Source of the DNA: UM-FILTER-47-13 sp964445195
GTDB lineage: Bacteria; Pseudomonadota; Alphaproteobacteria; Micavibrionales; Micavibrionaceae
Assembly: GCA_964445195.1 (NCBI GenBank)
Contig: CAYUKA010000019.1
Span: forward strand, 1-40,792
Direction: 5' to 3'
DNA: 40,792 nucleotides
Part shown: positions 1 to 7,201 of the stretch, in pieces
How the letters are laid out: each line of letters opens with the position of its first letter
Position numbering within the stretch: position 1 is the first letter of the stretch
Program-made: the position numbers and the translations under genes
The notes under the pieces: generated by a model
The model's database searches: none
What the model was told of the DNA's origin: nothing
Seen by the model: only the letters and a program-made list of their open reading frames with translations

Positions 1-836
1 GCTACATGAAGCATTACTCGCAAGTCTTCGGCCCGGTCGAGGTCCAGATGATGCTGTCGGCCTTCTCGAATATCGAGACGGTGCATATCGCGGCCTATGC
101 CCACCTGCTTGATACGATCGGCATGCCGGAGGTCGAGTATGAAGCCTTCCTGAAATACAAGGAAATGAAAGACAAGTTCGATTACATGCAGAACGCGTCG
201 ATGAGCTCGCGCCACGATATCGCCAAGACGATGGCGATGTTCGCCGCCTTCACCGAGGGGCTGCAGCTGTTCGCGTCTTTCGCGATCCTGATGAACTTCC
301 CGCGCTTCAACAAGATGAAAGGGATGGGCCAGATCGTGACCTGGTCGGTGCGCGATGAAACGCTGCACTGTATTTCAATGATCCGGCTGTTCAACACCTT
401 CATCCAGGAAAACCCCGATATCTGGACCGATGAACTGAAAGACGAGATCACCGAATGTTGCCGCACCATTGTCGGTTTCGAAGACGCCTTTATCGATCTG
501 TGTTTCGAGATGGGCGAGGTTGAAGGGTTAACGCCGCAGGAAGTCAAAGACTACATCCGCTATATCGGCAACCGCCGCCTTGAGCAGTTAAACCTGAAGC
601 CGATCTATGGGGGGCTGGAGAAAAACCCGTTGCCGTGGATGGATGAGATGCTGAACGGTGCCGAGCACACCAACTTCTTTGAAAACCGGGCGACCGAGTA
701 TTCCAAGGCCTCAACCGCCGGTACGTGGGAAGATGTCTTCAGCGAAGAAGTCTTCTCCGGCAATTACGGCAGGAAAATCGGCGCGATGGACCTTAGCGAA
801 GGCCGTGATGACGATGATGGCGAGGCTGCCGCGTAG
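1..836 (+). CDS. nrdB: Ribonucleotide reductase class Ia, beta (R2) subunit, 5'-truncated by the window
   Basis: Small subunit of aerobic ribonucleotide reductase, which houses the di-iron/tyrosyl radical cofactor and passes the radical to the large subunit for NDP to dNDP reduction in the cytoplasm. The reading frame is open to the window edge, so the true start and the first iron ligand (the Asp equivalent to E. coli D84) lie upstream. Numbering from the ATG at position 6: E24 and H27 (ETVH) with Y31 at the spacing of E. coli E115, H118 and radical Y122; E84 in FTEGLQ matches E204; E118 and H121 in RDETLHC match E238 and H241. All visible ligands and the radical tyrosine are therefore present, arguing for a classical tyrosyl-radical enzyme. 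The C-terminus is acidic (DDDDGE) and would carry the tail that docks on R1. The large subunit is not in the window. Confidence 0.95.
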   Translation, partial: YMKHYSQVFGPVEVQMMLSAFSNIETVHIAAYAHLLDTIGMPEVEYEAFLKYKEMKDKFDYMQNASMSSRHDIAKTMAMFAAFTEGLQLFASFAILMNFPRFNKMKGMGQIVTWSVRDETLHCISMIRLFNTFIQENPDIWTDELKDEITECCRTIVGFEDAFIDLCFEMGEVEGLTPQEVKDYIRYIGNRRLEQLNLKPIYGGLEKNPLPWMDEMLNGAEHTNFFENRATEYSKASTAGTWEDVFSEEVFSGNYGRKIGAMDLSEGRDDDDGEAAA

Positions 837-851
837 TAAGGCCGGCACGTT

Positions 852-1250
852 TTAAGGTTTTGCTGCAAAGTTTGGGCACAGCTCACCGAGTGTGATGGTT
901 CCCCCGTCCGCCGGGTCCGGCGTGGTGCCGCCTGTCGTATTTTGTGCGAGGCAGTCGAATATCTGCGCGGTGGTTACATCCGGCGCCAGACCCTGCTCAA
1001 CGTTAAACGCCATTCTGATCTCGCCCAGCCGGGGGTCTGATTCCTGCGCAATTGTTCCCATGCGCCGCTCGGATTCCTGCGCGATTTTATCCATTTCCCG
1101 GTCATAATACCAGTCGATCCCCGCGTTGGCGGCAAGTCCCAGGACGGCTGCGACTGCCACGGAGACGGCCGTGAAACGGGCAAGCGGCCAGATCAGTTTT
1201 TCGTACATCAGGGCGCGCTGTTGCTGCTTGAATGCGATGTCGTCAGTCAT
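852..1250 (-). CDS. Small single-pass membrane protein, unknown function
   Basis: Encodes about 132 aa starting MTDDIAFKQQQ. The frame extends further upstream, but the ATG at 1250 overlaps the stop of the upstream gene by 4 bp (ATGA), which fixes this start and implies translational coupling. A charged N-terminus of about 25 residues is followed by one hydrophobic segment (TAVSVAVAAVLGLAANAG), then a heptad-like stretch containing a near-repeat (KIAQESERRMG / TIAQESDPRLG), and a C-terminal region with two Cys (FDCLAQ, GELCPN) that may form a disulfide outside the cytoplasm. I do not recognise a family. It lies convergent with nrdB, 15 bp away. Confidence 0.6.
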   Translation of the reverse strand: MTDDIAFKQQQRALMYEKLIWPLARFTAVSVAVAAVLGLAANAGIDWYYDREMDKIAQESERRMGTIAQESDPRLGEIRMAFNVEQGLAPDVTTAQIFDCLAQNTTGGTTPDPADGGTITLGELCPNFAAKP

Positions 1251-2086
1251 GGCCGGTTCTCCTGTGGCTGAACAGGAGGCCGGGCAGGTTTTTGCAAAGG
1301 GGTCTCTGTGTCCGGACCGGACCGCAGGTGACATTTCTGCAGGAATTGGCCGAGTGCGCTTTTGTTGAATTCGCAGCCCCGTTCGGCGCGGCGGCCGACC
1401 CGGTCCGGGATCCGCTCAAGCCATGGCGGCGGCTCCCAGTCATTGACCTCTTTCGCCAGCGGCGGAAAATCAGCGAAGCTTTCCGCGAAAGGCAGGCTGA
1501 TCACGATCTCGCCGCGCGGGGTCACTGATATCCGGGTTTTTTCATTCGCTTCACGGGCGAAATCCTCATAACCGGGAATATGCATGGCTTCGAAATCTTT
1601 GCCGACATAAGCGTGCGGCCAGCCGATCATCTCGTTAATTTCACGGATTTGCGGCAGACGCGGTAACGCCCGGACGGCTTGTAGCGCTTTATCGCTGACC
1701 GGATGCAGCCAGTTTGTACCCGGCCTGCCCGACCAGCCTTCATGGGTAAGCCCGATCGCATACTGGAAATTGATCTCCGTAATCACGCCGTCTTCGTCTG
1801 TTTTGTAAAAAGGCGTCTCAGCACCGAAAACAACCGGCGAAACCATTTTCAAATGCTCAGCAATCGCCTCTTCGGCTTCGCGGCGGCGGGTGAACCACAG
1901 GGCTATCCGGCGCTGTTTCTCGGGATCGGTAACGCGCAGGTAACCGCGCCGCGCTTCACGGTATTTAATGCGCGGCTGGCGTTTAACGGCCGGCCGGCTT
2001 TCGTCGGCGAACCGGGCCGTTAGCGGTTTAAGCAGCGGCGCGGCGTAGTCCCTGAACAGACCAGTCAGAAAAGGAGGCACTTTCAT
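1247..2086 (-). CDS. Hypothetical protein, coupled with the downstream membrane protein
   Basis: Encodes about 279 aa with no family I can name. It is basic at the N-terminus (RQPRIKYREARRGYLRV), has a central region rich in aromatic and charged residues (WSGRPGTNWLHPVSDKAL, MIGWPHAYVGKDFEAMHIPG), and a proline-rich tail. No signal peptide or membrane segment is evident, so it is probably cytoplasmic. The frame can start at GTG 2089 or ATG 2086; an AGGA lies 8 nt before the ATG and 5 nt before the GTG, so ATG is preferred. The stop overlaps the start of the next gene as ATGA, so the two are probably co-translated. Coding pattern matches its neighbours, so there is no sign of recent transfer. 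Confidence 0.6.
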   Translation of the reverse strand: MKVPPFLTGLFRDYAAPLLKPLTARFADESRPAVKRQPRIKYREARRGYLRVTDPEKQRRIALWFTRRREAEEAIAEHLKMVSPVVFGAETPFYKTDEDGVITEINFQYAIGLTHEGWSGRPGTNWLHPVSDKALQAVRALPRLPQIREINEMIGWPHAYVGKDFEAMHIPGYEDFAREANEKTRISVTPRGEIVISLPFAESFADFPPLAKEVNDWEPPPWLERIPDRVGRRAERGCEFNKSALGQFLQKCHLRSGPDTETPLQKPARPPVQPQENRP

Positions 2087-2261
2087 CACGGTATTCCTGT
2101 TAATAGTCTTAAATTATGAGCGGGAGCTTGCGCTCGAAAAGTTTTTATGTCAAGAAAAAAACTCTTCAACGCCCGGTGGCGAAAACTGTGGTAAAAGATA
2201 TTGTTCCGACGCGTAAAACTTGGTATCAAGCCGCATCAGCGCAGACATAAAAAGGATATAT

Positions 2262-3167
2262 ATGATGGCCCAGCAGCCTTTGACCCGGGAAGAAGCCGAA
2301 AACCTGACCGCGCCGCGGCTCGACCGCGACTGGCGCGTCCAGCAAATGTGGACGATTGAGGAGCTGCCGTGGGACGAGCTTGACCCGGCCAGGGTCAGCC
2401 CGGAACTGTTGAGCATCATCAAGGCGGCGGCGCTGGTTGAATATAACGCCGTTGAGTACGGCAAGTATCTGTGCCAGGTCTTCGCCGGTGATGAAAAGGT
2501 GATCAAGGATATCGAGGACTGGGTCGAGGAAGAGGTCCAGCACGGCGAAGCGCTCGGCCTGTGGGCCAGCCGGATTGATCCGTCATGGGATTTCGAAGCG
2601 GCGATGAAACGCTTCCGCGACGGCTATACGCCCGAGCATTTTACCGACAGCGTTTCGGCGTCTGTGCGCGGATCGCGTTCCGGCGAGATGGTGGCGCGCT
2701 GCATGGTCGAAATCGGCACCAGCTCGTATTACACCAGTATTCGCAACAATACCGACGAGCCGGTGCTCAAGCAGATTTCCAAATATATCGCCGGCGACGA
2801 GTTCCGCCATTACAAATGTTTTTACGACATTATGCAAAAATATCTCGGCGAAGACCGGCTGGGCCGGTTTGGCCGCCTGAAGGTGGCGCTGGGCCGGCTT
2901 GTCGAGAGCGAGGATGACGAGCTGGCTTACGCCTACTATGCCGCCAACGCCGTCGCCAATGATAATTACGACCGCAAATATTACAGCCGCGCCTATATGG
3001 CGAAAGCCTACAGCTATTACCAGAAGCCGGTGGTGGACCGGGCTGTGTCGATGATTTTCAAGGCCTGCGGTTTCAAGCCCCACACGCCGGCCTACAAGCT
3101 GGCCACAAAGCTGGCCTGGTGGAAATTCGAGTCGGAAGCGCGCCGCGTGAAAAAGAAGGCGGCGTAA
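2262..3167 (+). CDS. Ferritin-like di-iron protein (acyl-ACP desaturase/ferritin-like superfamily)
   Basis: About 301 aa, predicted soluble and mostly helical. The ligand pattern of a four-helix di-iron carboxylate protein is visible: E60 in AALVEYNAVEYG, E91 and H94 in EEEVQHG, E150 in CMVEIGTSS, and E180 and H183 in AGDEFRHYK. That is the E...ExxH...E...ExxH order seen in acyl-ACP desaturases and related oxidases. The N-terminal DWRVQQMWTIEELPW motif and basic C-terminus (RRVKKKAA) are extra. Substrate is not predictable: desaturase, oxygenase or simple ferritin-like roles are all open. Starts at tandem ATGs (2262 and 2265) after AGGA; the frame to 2220 is an extension without a ribosome site. 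A terminator-like hairpin follows the stop. Confidence 0.75.
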   Translation: MMAQQPLTREEAENLTAPRLDRDWRVQQMWTIEELPWDELDPARVSPELLSIIKAAALVEYNAVEYGKYLCQVFAGDEKVIKDIEDWVEEEVQHGEALGLWASRIDPSWDFEAAMKRFRDGYTPEHFTDSVSASVRGSRSGEMVARCMVEIGTSSYYTSIRNNTDEPVLKQISKYIAGDEFRHYKCFYDIMQKYLGEDRLGRFGRLKVALGRLVESEDDELAYAYYAANAVANDNYDRKYYSRAYMAKAYSYYQKPVVDRAVSMIFKACGFKPHTPAYKLATKLAWWKFESEARRVKKKAA

Positions 3168-3198
3168 ACCGGTTGCCATGGCGCGGTTATAAAAGGCC

Positions 3199-3228
3199 AA
3201 AACCCTCTGGTCATGATGCGGGTTTTTT
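3199..3228 (+). terminator. Probable Rho-independent terminator after the ferritin-like gene
   Basis: AAAACCC (3199-3205) pairs with GGGTTTT (3220-3226) across a 14-nt loop and ends in a T run to 3228. It sits 31 bp after the stop codon at 3167. Confidence 0.55.
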
Positions 3229-3363
3229 GCTAAGATAAAGACAGTTACGCCCTTGCCTTAAAGGACGCTTCTTGCTCGCTTCTATGACGCTCCCACCACG
3301 AAACGATGACCGCAGGCGCAAAAGACCTGACAGTGGGGGTGCATTGCCAAATGACTTTTTTCA

Positions 3364-3389
3364 AACCGTGCTTCATGCACGGTTTTTTT
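3364..3389 (+). terminator. Strong Rho-independent terminator, no obvious gene in front
   Basis: AACCGTGC (3364-3371), loop TTCAT, GCACGGTT (3377-3384), then T to 3389. It is a textbook hairpin with a U-tract. The ferritin-like gene upstream already has its own terminator-like hairpin at 3199-3228, so this one appears to close a separate short transcript in 3229-3363, or to insulate phoH. Confidence 0.7.
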
Positions 3390-3452
3390 ACGCCCTCCCC
3401 TCCCGCATCTCCCCTATCCCCCTCCCATCCCCCCGCCTGAAAGGAGTCCCCA

Positions 3453-4205
3453 ATGTCCAAAAAACGCGCGCACAAAAAACGCAACGCCCAGCAATCCGTT
3501 CCCAGCAATGTCGTGCACAGCGTCTTTGACGATCTGGACTGGCATCCGCTGGACGAGCAGATCGATAACGGCCGTGATAAGAAATATATCAAGCGAATCA
3601 AGCCGCGCTCGGAGGGGCAAAAAGTCCTGATGGACTCGATTGCCGAATGCAGCCTGACCATGGCGATCGGCCCGGCCGGGACCGGCAAGACCTATCTGGC
3701 GATTGCCGCTGCGGTTGAAGCGCTTGAAGATAAAACCGTCGAGCGGATTATCCTGTCGCGCCCGGCCATGGAGGCCGGGGAAAGCCTTGGCTACCTGCCC
3801 GGCGATCTGCATGACAAGATGGGACCGTACCTGCGGCCGCTTTACGATGCACTCGGCGACCGGATGGGCGGGCGCAAGGTCCGGCAATATATCGATGACG
3901 GCACGATCGAGATCGCCCCGGTCGGCTTCATGCGCGGGCGGACGCTGAACAACGCCTTCGTGGTCATCGACGAGGCGCAGAACTGCACCTACGGCCAGCT
4001 CAAGATGCTGCTTTCGCGGCTGGGCTGGCACTCGACGATGGTCGTGACCGGCGACCCGGCGCAATCGGACCTGCTGGACGGCATGTCGGGCTTGTCCGAG
4101 ATTACCGACCGGCTGGAAAAGCTGCCGAATGTCGGTATTGTGCGGCTGGCCCAGACCGATATCGTCCGGCACCCGCTGGTCGCCGAAATGCTGGATGTGC
4201 TGTAG
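3453..4205 (+). CDS. PhoH family P-loop ATPase
   Basis: About 250 aa cytoplasmic ATPase of the PhoH/PhoL family, a RecA-like fold linked to RNA metabolism and stress; the exact substrate is not established for most members. Walker A is GPAGTGKT at residues 73-80, Walker B with a DEAQN box at 173-177 (VVIDEAQNCTYGQ), and the sensor-like TGDPAQSDL follows. The first 20 residues are strongly basic (MSKKRAHKKRNAQQ). No KH or PIN domain is present, so it is the short form, and the YbeY, YbeZ and CorC partners are not adjacent. The start is clear: AAGGAG lies about 7 nt before ATG 3453. It is followed by a palindromic repeat rather than another gene. Confidence 0.9.
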   Translation: MSKKRAHKKRNAQQSVPSNVVHSVFDDLDWHPLDEQIDNGRDKKYIKRIKPRSEGQKVLMDSIAECSLTMAIGPAGTGKTYLAIAAAVEALEDKTVERIILSRPAMEAGESLGYLPGDLHDKMGPYLRPLYDALGDRMGGRKVRQYIDDGTIEIAPVGFMRGRTLNNAFVVIDEAQNCTYGQLKMLLSRLGWHSTMVVTGDPAQSDLLDGMSGLSEITDRLEKLPNVGIVRLAQTDIVRHPLVAEMLDVL

Positions 4206-4228
4206 GGTAAAGCGCCCTTCCCTTTGTT

Positions 4229-4308
4229 GTCATCCTGAGCGCATGCGAAGGATCTTTTCAGGGCCAAATGCAAACAGCATGAGATCCTTCGCATGCGCTC
4301 AGGATGAC
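4229..4308. repeat. Dispersed palindromic repeat element (copy A)
   Basis: Perfect 27-bp inverted repeat: left arm 4229-4255, right arm 4282-4308, with a 26-bp spacer. Outer ends read GTCATCCTGAG / CTCAGGATGAC and the arms contain GCATGCGAAGGATCT. A diverged copy with the same ends occurs at 33081-33150. When translated, the element gives strings such as RSFACAQDD, a type of peptide that I know recurs in many bacterial protein predictions as a mark of mobile palindromic repeats. Here it lies in the intergenic space between convergent phoH and ldh, where it could also act as a bidirectional transcription stop. Confidence 0.85.
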
Positions 4309-4336
4309 AGGGAGGAAATAGACTAAAGAACGGTTT

Positions 4337-5278
4337 CTAAAACCCGATCGCGTCGATCGCTTCGCGCAGGATGGCGGCGCTGTTGCCAATGGCGGCGCTT
4401 TCCGTCTCATCCATCTCCGGGTACAGAGTTGCCTCGATGCCGGTCGCCGAGACGATGCGCGGCAGCGATAAGGTCACATTTTCGACAGCCTCAATTTTTT
4501 TAGCCGGGCTGCAAACGGTCAGCACGGCGTGCTCGTCATCAAGGATCGCCTGTCCGATCCGGGCCATGCCGGCGCCGATCCCGAACCAGGTCGCGCCCTT
4601 GCCCTTGATGATGCGGTAGGCGGCGCGGCGCACTCCGTCATCGATCTGGGTTTTCACAGCATCGGTCAGCGGCGCCTTGACCTGCGCGGCGAACGAGGCC
4701 AGCCGCATATTGCCGACATTGGCGCCGGACCAGTGCAGCACTTCGGAATCACCGTGTTCGCCGAGGACATAGGCATGCACCGAATGGCTCGATACGCCGA
4801 GATGCCGCCCCAGCAGCGCCCGGTAGCGCGCCGTATCAAGGATGGTGCCCGAGCCGATGACCCGGTGCGACTCAACACCGCATTCCCCGGCAATATGCGC
4901 GGCCATATGGGTCATGACATCGACCGGGTTGGTGGCGATCAGCAGGATCGCCTCGGGCGCGTGTTTGAGGATTTGCGGAATGATCGCCGCGAACACATCG
5001 GCATTGCGTTTAAGTAGGTCAAGCCGGGTTTCGCCCGGTTTCTGGCCGACCCCGGCGGCGATCATGACGATCCCGGCGCCGGTCAGGTCTTCGTAATCGC
5101 CGGCCCTGACCGGGACCGGGCTGGCAAAGGGCGTGGCGTGCAGTATATCTTCGGCTTGCGCGGCGGCAAGATCCGGGTTGTAATCGATCAGGACAAGCTC
5201 GGTGCCGACCCCGCGCATGACGCAGGCATAGGCGCTGGCCGCCCCGACATGTCCGCATCCGACAAGCCCGATTTTCAT
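4337..5278 (-). CDS. ldh: L-lactate dehydrogenase (lactate/malate dehydrogenase family)
   Basis: Cytoplasmic NAD-dependent 2-hydroxyacid dehydrogenase, about 313 aa, interconverting pyruvate and L-lactate. The Rossmann motif GCGHVG starts at residue 7, with D32 for NAD ribose binding. The active-site loop reads GVGQKPGETRLDL: Q79 occupies the specificity position, where lactate dehydrogenases have Gln and malate dehydrogenases have Arg, and R85 follows. D148 and R151 (ILDTARYR) and catalytic H175 (GEHGDSE) are present. The start is ATG 5278 with a GGGGGCGG purine stretch just upstream; the frame extends 17 codons further without support. The gene is divergent from the SCO1 gene. Malate dehydrogenase is the main alternative but the Gln argues against it. 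Confidence 0.9.
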   Translation of the reverse strand: MKIGLVGCGHVGAASAYACVMRGVGTELVLIDYNPDLAAAQAEDILHATPFASPVPVRAGDYEDLTGAGIVMIAAGVGQKPGETRLDLLKRNADVFAAIIPQILKHAPEAILLIATNPVDVMTHMAAHIAGECGVESHRVIGSGTILDTARYRALLGRHLGVSSHSVHAYVLGEHGDSEVLHWSGANVGNMRLASFAAQVKAPLTDAVKTQIDDGVRRAAYRIIKGKGATWFGIGAGMARIGQAILDDEHAVLTVCSPAKKIEAVENVTLSLPRIVSATGIEATLYPEMDETESAAIGNSAAILREAIDAIGF

Positions 5279-5362
5279 GATGCCGCCCCCGTTACTGTTT
5301 GAAGTTTGCGCCTGCGGCTGGTATATCATGAGTGTTCACCGCAAAGAAAGGGAATTTGAAAG

Positions 5363-6004
5363 ATGGGACACCGGATTCGCACGATTGCGCTGTTATGCTG
5401 CCTCGGCCTGGTACTGGGCCTCGGCCTGGCCTGGGTTCAGGTATCACAGGAAAACGGCAAGGCACAGTCGCTGAACCGCATCGAACCGGCGGTTGCCGGG
5501 GTGGCGACCGGTGAGGTTAGCATCGGCGGCGGGTTCGCCCTGACCGATCATCACGGCAAAGCGGTGACCGAAGCCGATTACGAAGGCGCGTACAAGCTGA
5601 TCTTTTTCGGCTTTACGCTGTGCCCGGATATCTGCCCGGCTGAGCTGAAGAAGATCAGTAAGGTCATGGAAAAACTTGGCGATGACGGCGCGAACATCCA
5701 GCCTTTGTTCATCAGCATCGATCCGGCCCGCGATACGCCGGAAGTCTTAGCGGACTTCCTTGCCGATTATCATCCGAAAATCGTCGGCCTGACCGGCACC
5801 GAGGATGAGGTTGACGTTGTGATCGACGCTTACAAGGTCTATGCCGCCAAGGTGCAGGTGCCGGGGATGAGCGAATATACGATGGATCACTCCTCCTTCA
5901 CCTTTTTCATGAGCCCGGATAACGAGATGCTGACCCTGTTCTCGACCGATGACAGCGTCGCCGCTATTGCGGCCGAAATCCGCCAGGTGACCGGGGCGTC
6001 TTAA
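5363..6004 (+). CDS. SCO1/SenC family copper chaperone
   Basis: Membrane-anchored thioredoxin-fold protein of about 213 aa that delivers copper to the CuA centre of cytochrome c oxidase. One N-terminal transmembrane anchor (IALLCCLGLVLGLGLAWVQV, about residues 8-27) places the domain in the periplasm. The copper ligands are visible: C87 and C91 in the CPDICP motif and H176 in YTMDHSS. The fold motifs FFGFTLCPD, FISIDPARDTPE and the TGT turn are typical. Start at ATG 5363 after AAAGGGAA. Its stop overlaps that of the convergent SCP2 gene by 4 bp. No cytochrome oxidase genes lie next to it. Confidence 0.93.
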   Translation: MGHRIRTIALLCCLGLVLGLGLAWVQVSQENGKAQSLNRIEPAVAGVATGEVSIGGGFALTDHHGKAVTEADYEGAYKLIFFGFTLCPDICPAELKKISKVMEKLGDDGANIQPLFISIDPARDTPEVLADFLADYHPKIVGLTGTEDEVDVVIDAYKVYAAKVQVPGMSEYTMDHSSFTFFMSPDNEMLTLFSTDDSVAAIAAEIRQVTGAS

Positions 6005-6303
6005 TCCTCTAAAATGGCGTTGAGCTTCATCGCGAGGCCCATCGAGCCTTTGACCTTCAGCCTGCCTGTCATAAAGGCGATGTTCGGGTCCTGCGTGCCG
6101 TCAAGAAAGCCCTGAAATGTCTCCAGCGTACAGACCAGCGTGACGTCGGCCTCCGTATCATCATGACTGATGGTTGCCGGGCTTTGCGTCGTATCGACCA
6201 GCACGATCCCGTCATCGCCGAAATCAAACTTGACCCGCGCCGACAGGCCGGCGGCGGCCGATAATTTTTCCTTTATGCGGCCTGTCACGGTTTCAAGATT
6301 CAT
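6001..6303 (-). CDS. SCP2 sterol-binding domain protein
   Basis: 100 aa, a stand-alone SCP2-like domain, which forms a small lipid- or acyl-CoA-binding cavity. Family features visible are the early KEKLSAAAGLSARVKFDFGDDGIVLVD strand region, the central DVTLVCTLETFQGFLDGTQDP and the terminal MTGRLKVKGSMGLAMKL. The ATG overlaps the panC stop as ATGA (6300-6303), so it is likely translated after panC. Proximity to an acyl-CoA dehydrogenase further upstream on the same strand fits a lipid-handling role, though this is inference. Confidence 0.88.
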   Translation of the reverse strand: MNLETVTGRIKEKLSAAAGLSARVKFDFGDDGIVLVDTTQSPATISHDDTEADVTLVCTLETFQGFLDGTQDPNIAFMTGRLKVKGSMGLAMKLNAILED

Positions 6304-7184
6304 GGATATTCCCCTTCTTCGGTTACAGCAACATTATCGATCAACCGCGCTTTGCCGAGCTTCACGGCGGCGAGAACCCGTAACGGGCCCTCACCCGGCG
6401 GGTCGAGGCTGGCGGCGTCGCGAATTTCAAGATAATCGATTGCCGTGAAGCCGGCCTGTTCCAGATCATGCAGGCCGCTTTGCTGCGCTTCGGCGGGGGC
6501 GGCCCCGCCGCGGATTTGCGCGGCCACCGCGAATAAAATCCTGTTCAGCTTTATGGCGATCTGATATTGCGCCTCGTCGAGATACGCGTTGCGCGAGGAC
6601 AGGGCCAGGCCGTTCTCATCACGCACGGTCGGCACGCCGGTGATCGCGACCGGGATATCAAGATCGGCCACCAGCCGTTTGATCACCTGCAATTGCTGCC
6701 AGTCTTTCTCGCCGAACAGCGCGTTGTCGGGCAGGGCCTGCAGCAATAATTTGGCCACCACCGTGGCGACGCCGTCAAAGTGACCGGGCCGGTGCGCGCC
6801 TTCCAGCGGTTCCGAGACGCCGCCGACGCTGATCGCCGTGGCAAAGCCTTCCGGGTACATTTCTGTGGCGGCCGGGTAAAAGACGCCGTGCGCGCCCAGC
6901 GCTTCGAGTTTCTCGATATCCGCATCCCATGTGCGCGGATAGGCGGCAAGATCTTCGTGCGGCGCGAATTGCGTCGGGTTGACGAAAATACTGACAATCA
7001 CGCACGCCTTTTCATCAAGCGCCCGGCGCACCAGTTCGAGGTGGCCGTCATGCAGCGCGCCCATTGTCGGCACCAGCGCGATGCGGTGCCCGGCGGCGCG
7101 CTGGGCTTTCACAAAATGCCGTAAATCGGCGACCGTTTTCAGGACCGCCGGGTTATGGCCCCAGCTTTCGTAAGTTTCATACAT
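6300..7184 (-). CDS. panC: Pantothenate synthetase (pantoate--beta-alanine ligase)
   Basis: Cytoplasmic enzyme of about 294 aa that joins pantoate and beta-alanine with ATP, the last step of pantothenate synthesis for coenzyme A. The nucleotidyltransferase HIGH-type motif appears as PTMGALHDGHLELVR, followed by SIFVNPTQFAPHEDL, GHFDGVATVVAKL, FGEKDWQQLQVI and the KMSKS-like LALSSRNAYL. The C-terminal dimerisation domain is complete. Start ATG 7184 follows GGA closely. The acyl-CoA dehydrogenase stop is 17 bp upstream and the SCP2 gene overlaps downstream, so the three probably form one unit that links CoA supply to acyl-CoA use. The usual partner panB is not in the window. Confidence 0.95.
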   Translation of the reverse strand: MYETYESWGHNPAVLKTVADLRHFVKAQRAAGHRIALVPTMGALHDGHLELVRRALDEKACVIVSIFVNPTQFAPHEDLAAYPRTWDADIEKLEALGAHGVFYPAATEMYPEGFATAISVGGVSEPLEGAHRPGHFDGVATVVAKLLLQALPDNALFGEKDWQQLQVIKRLVADLDIPVAITGVPTVRDENGLALSSRNAYLDEAQYQIAIKLNRILFAVAAQIRGGAAPAEAQQSGLHDLEQAGFTAIDYLEIRDAASLDPPGEGPLRVLAAVKLGKARLIDNVAVTEEGEYP

Positions 7185-7201
7185 GATTCCAGCTTATACG
7201 C

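Noticed and set aside
3245..3688. Minus-strand open frame across the terminator and the phoH start
   Set aside because: It overlaps phoH and its ribosome site antisense, and the predicted protein has no recognisable pattern.
3414..4172. 252-aa minus-strand frame
   Set aside because: Antisense shadow of phoH, caused by GC-rich third codon positions.
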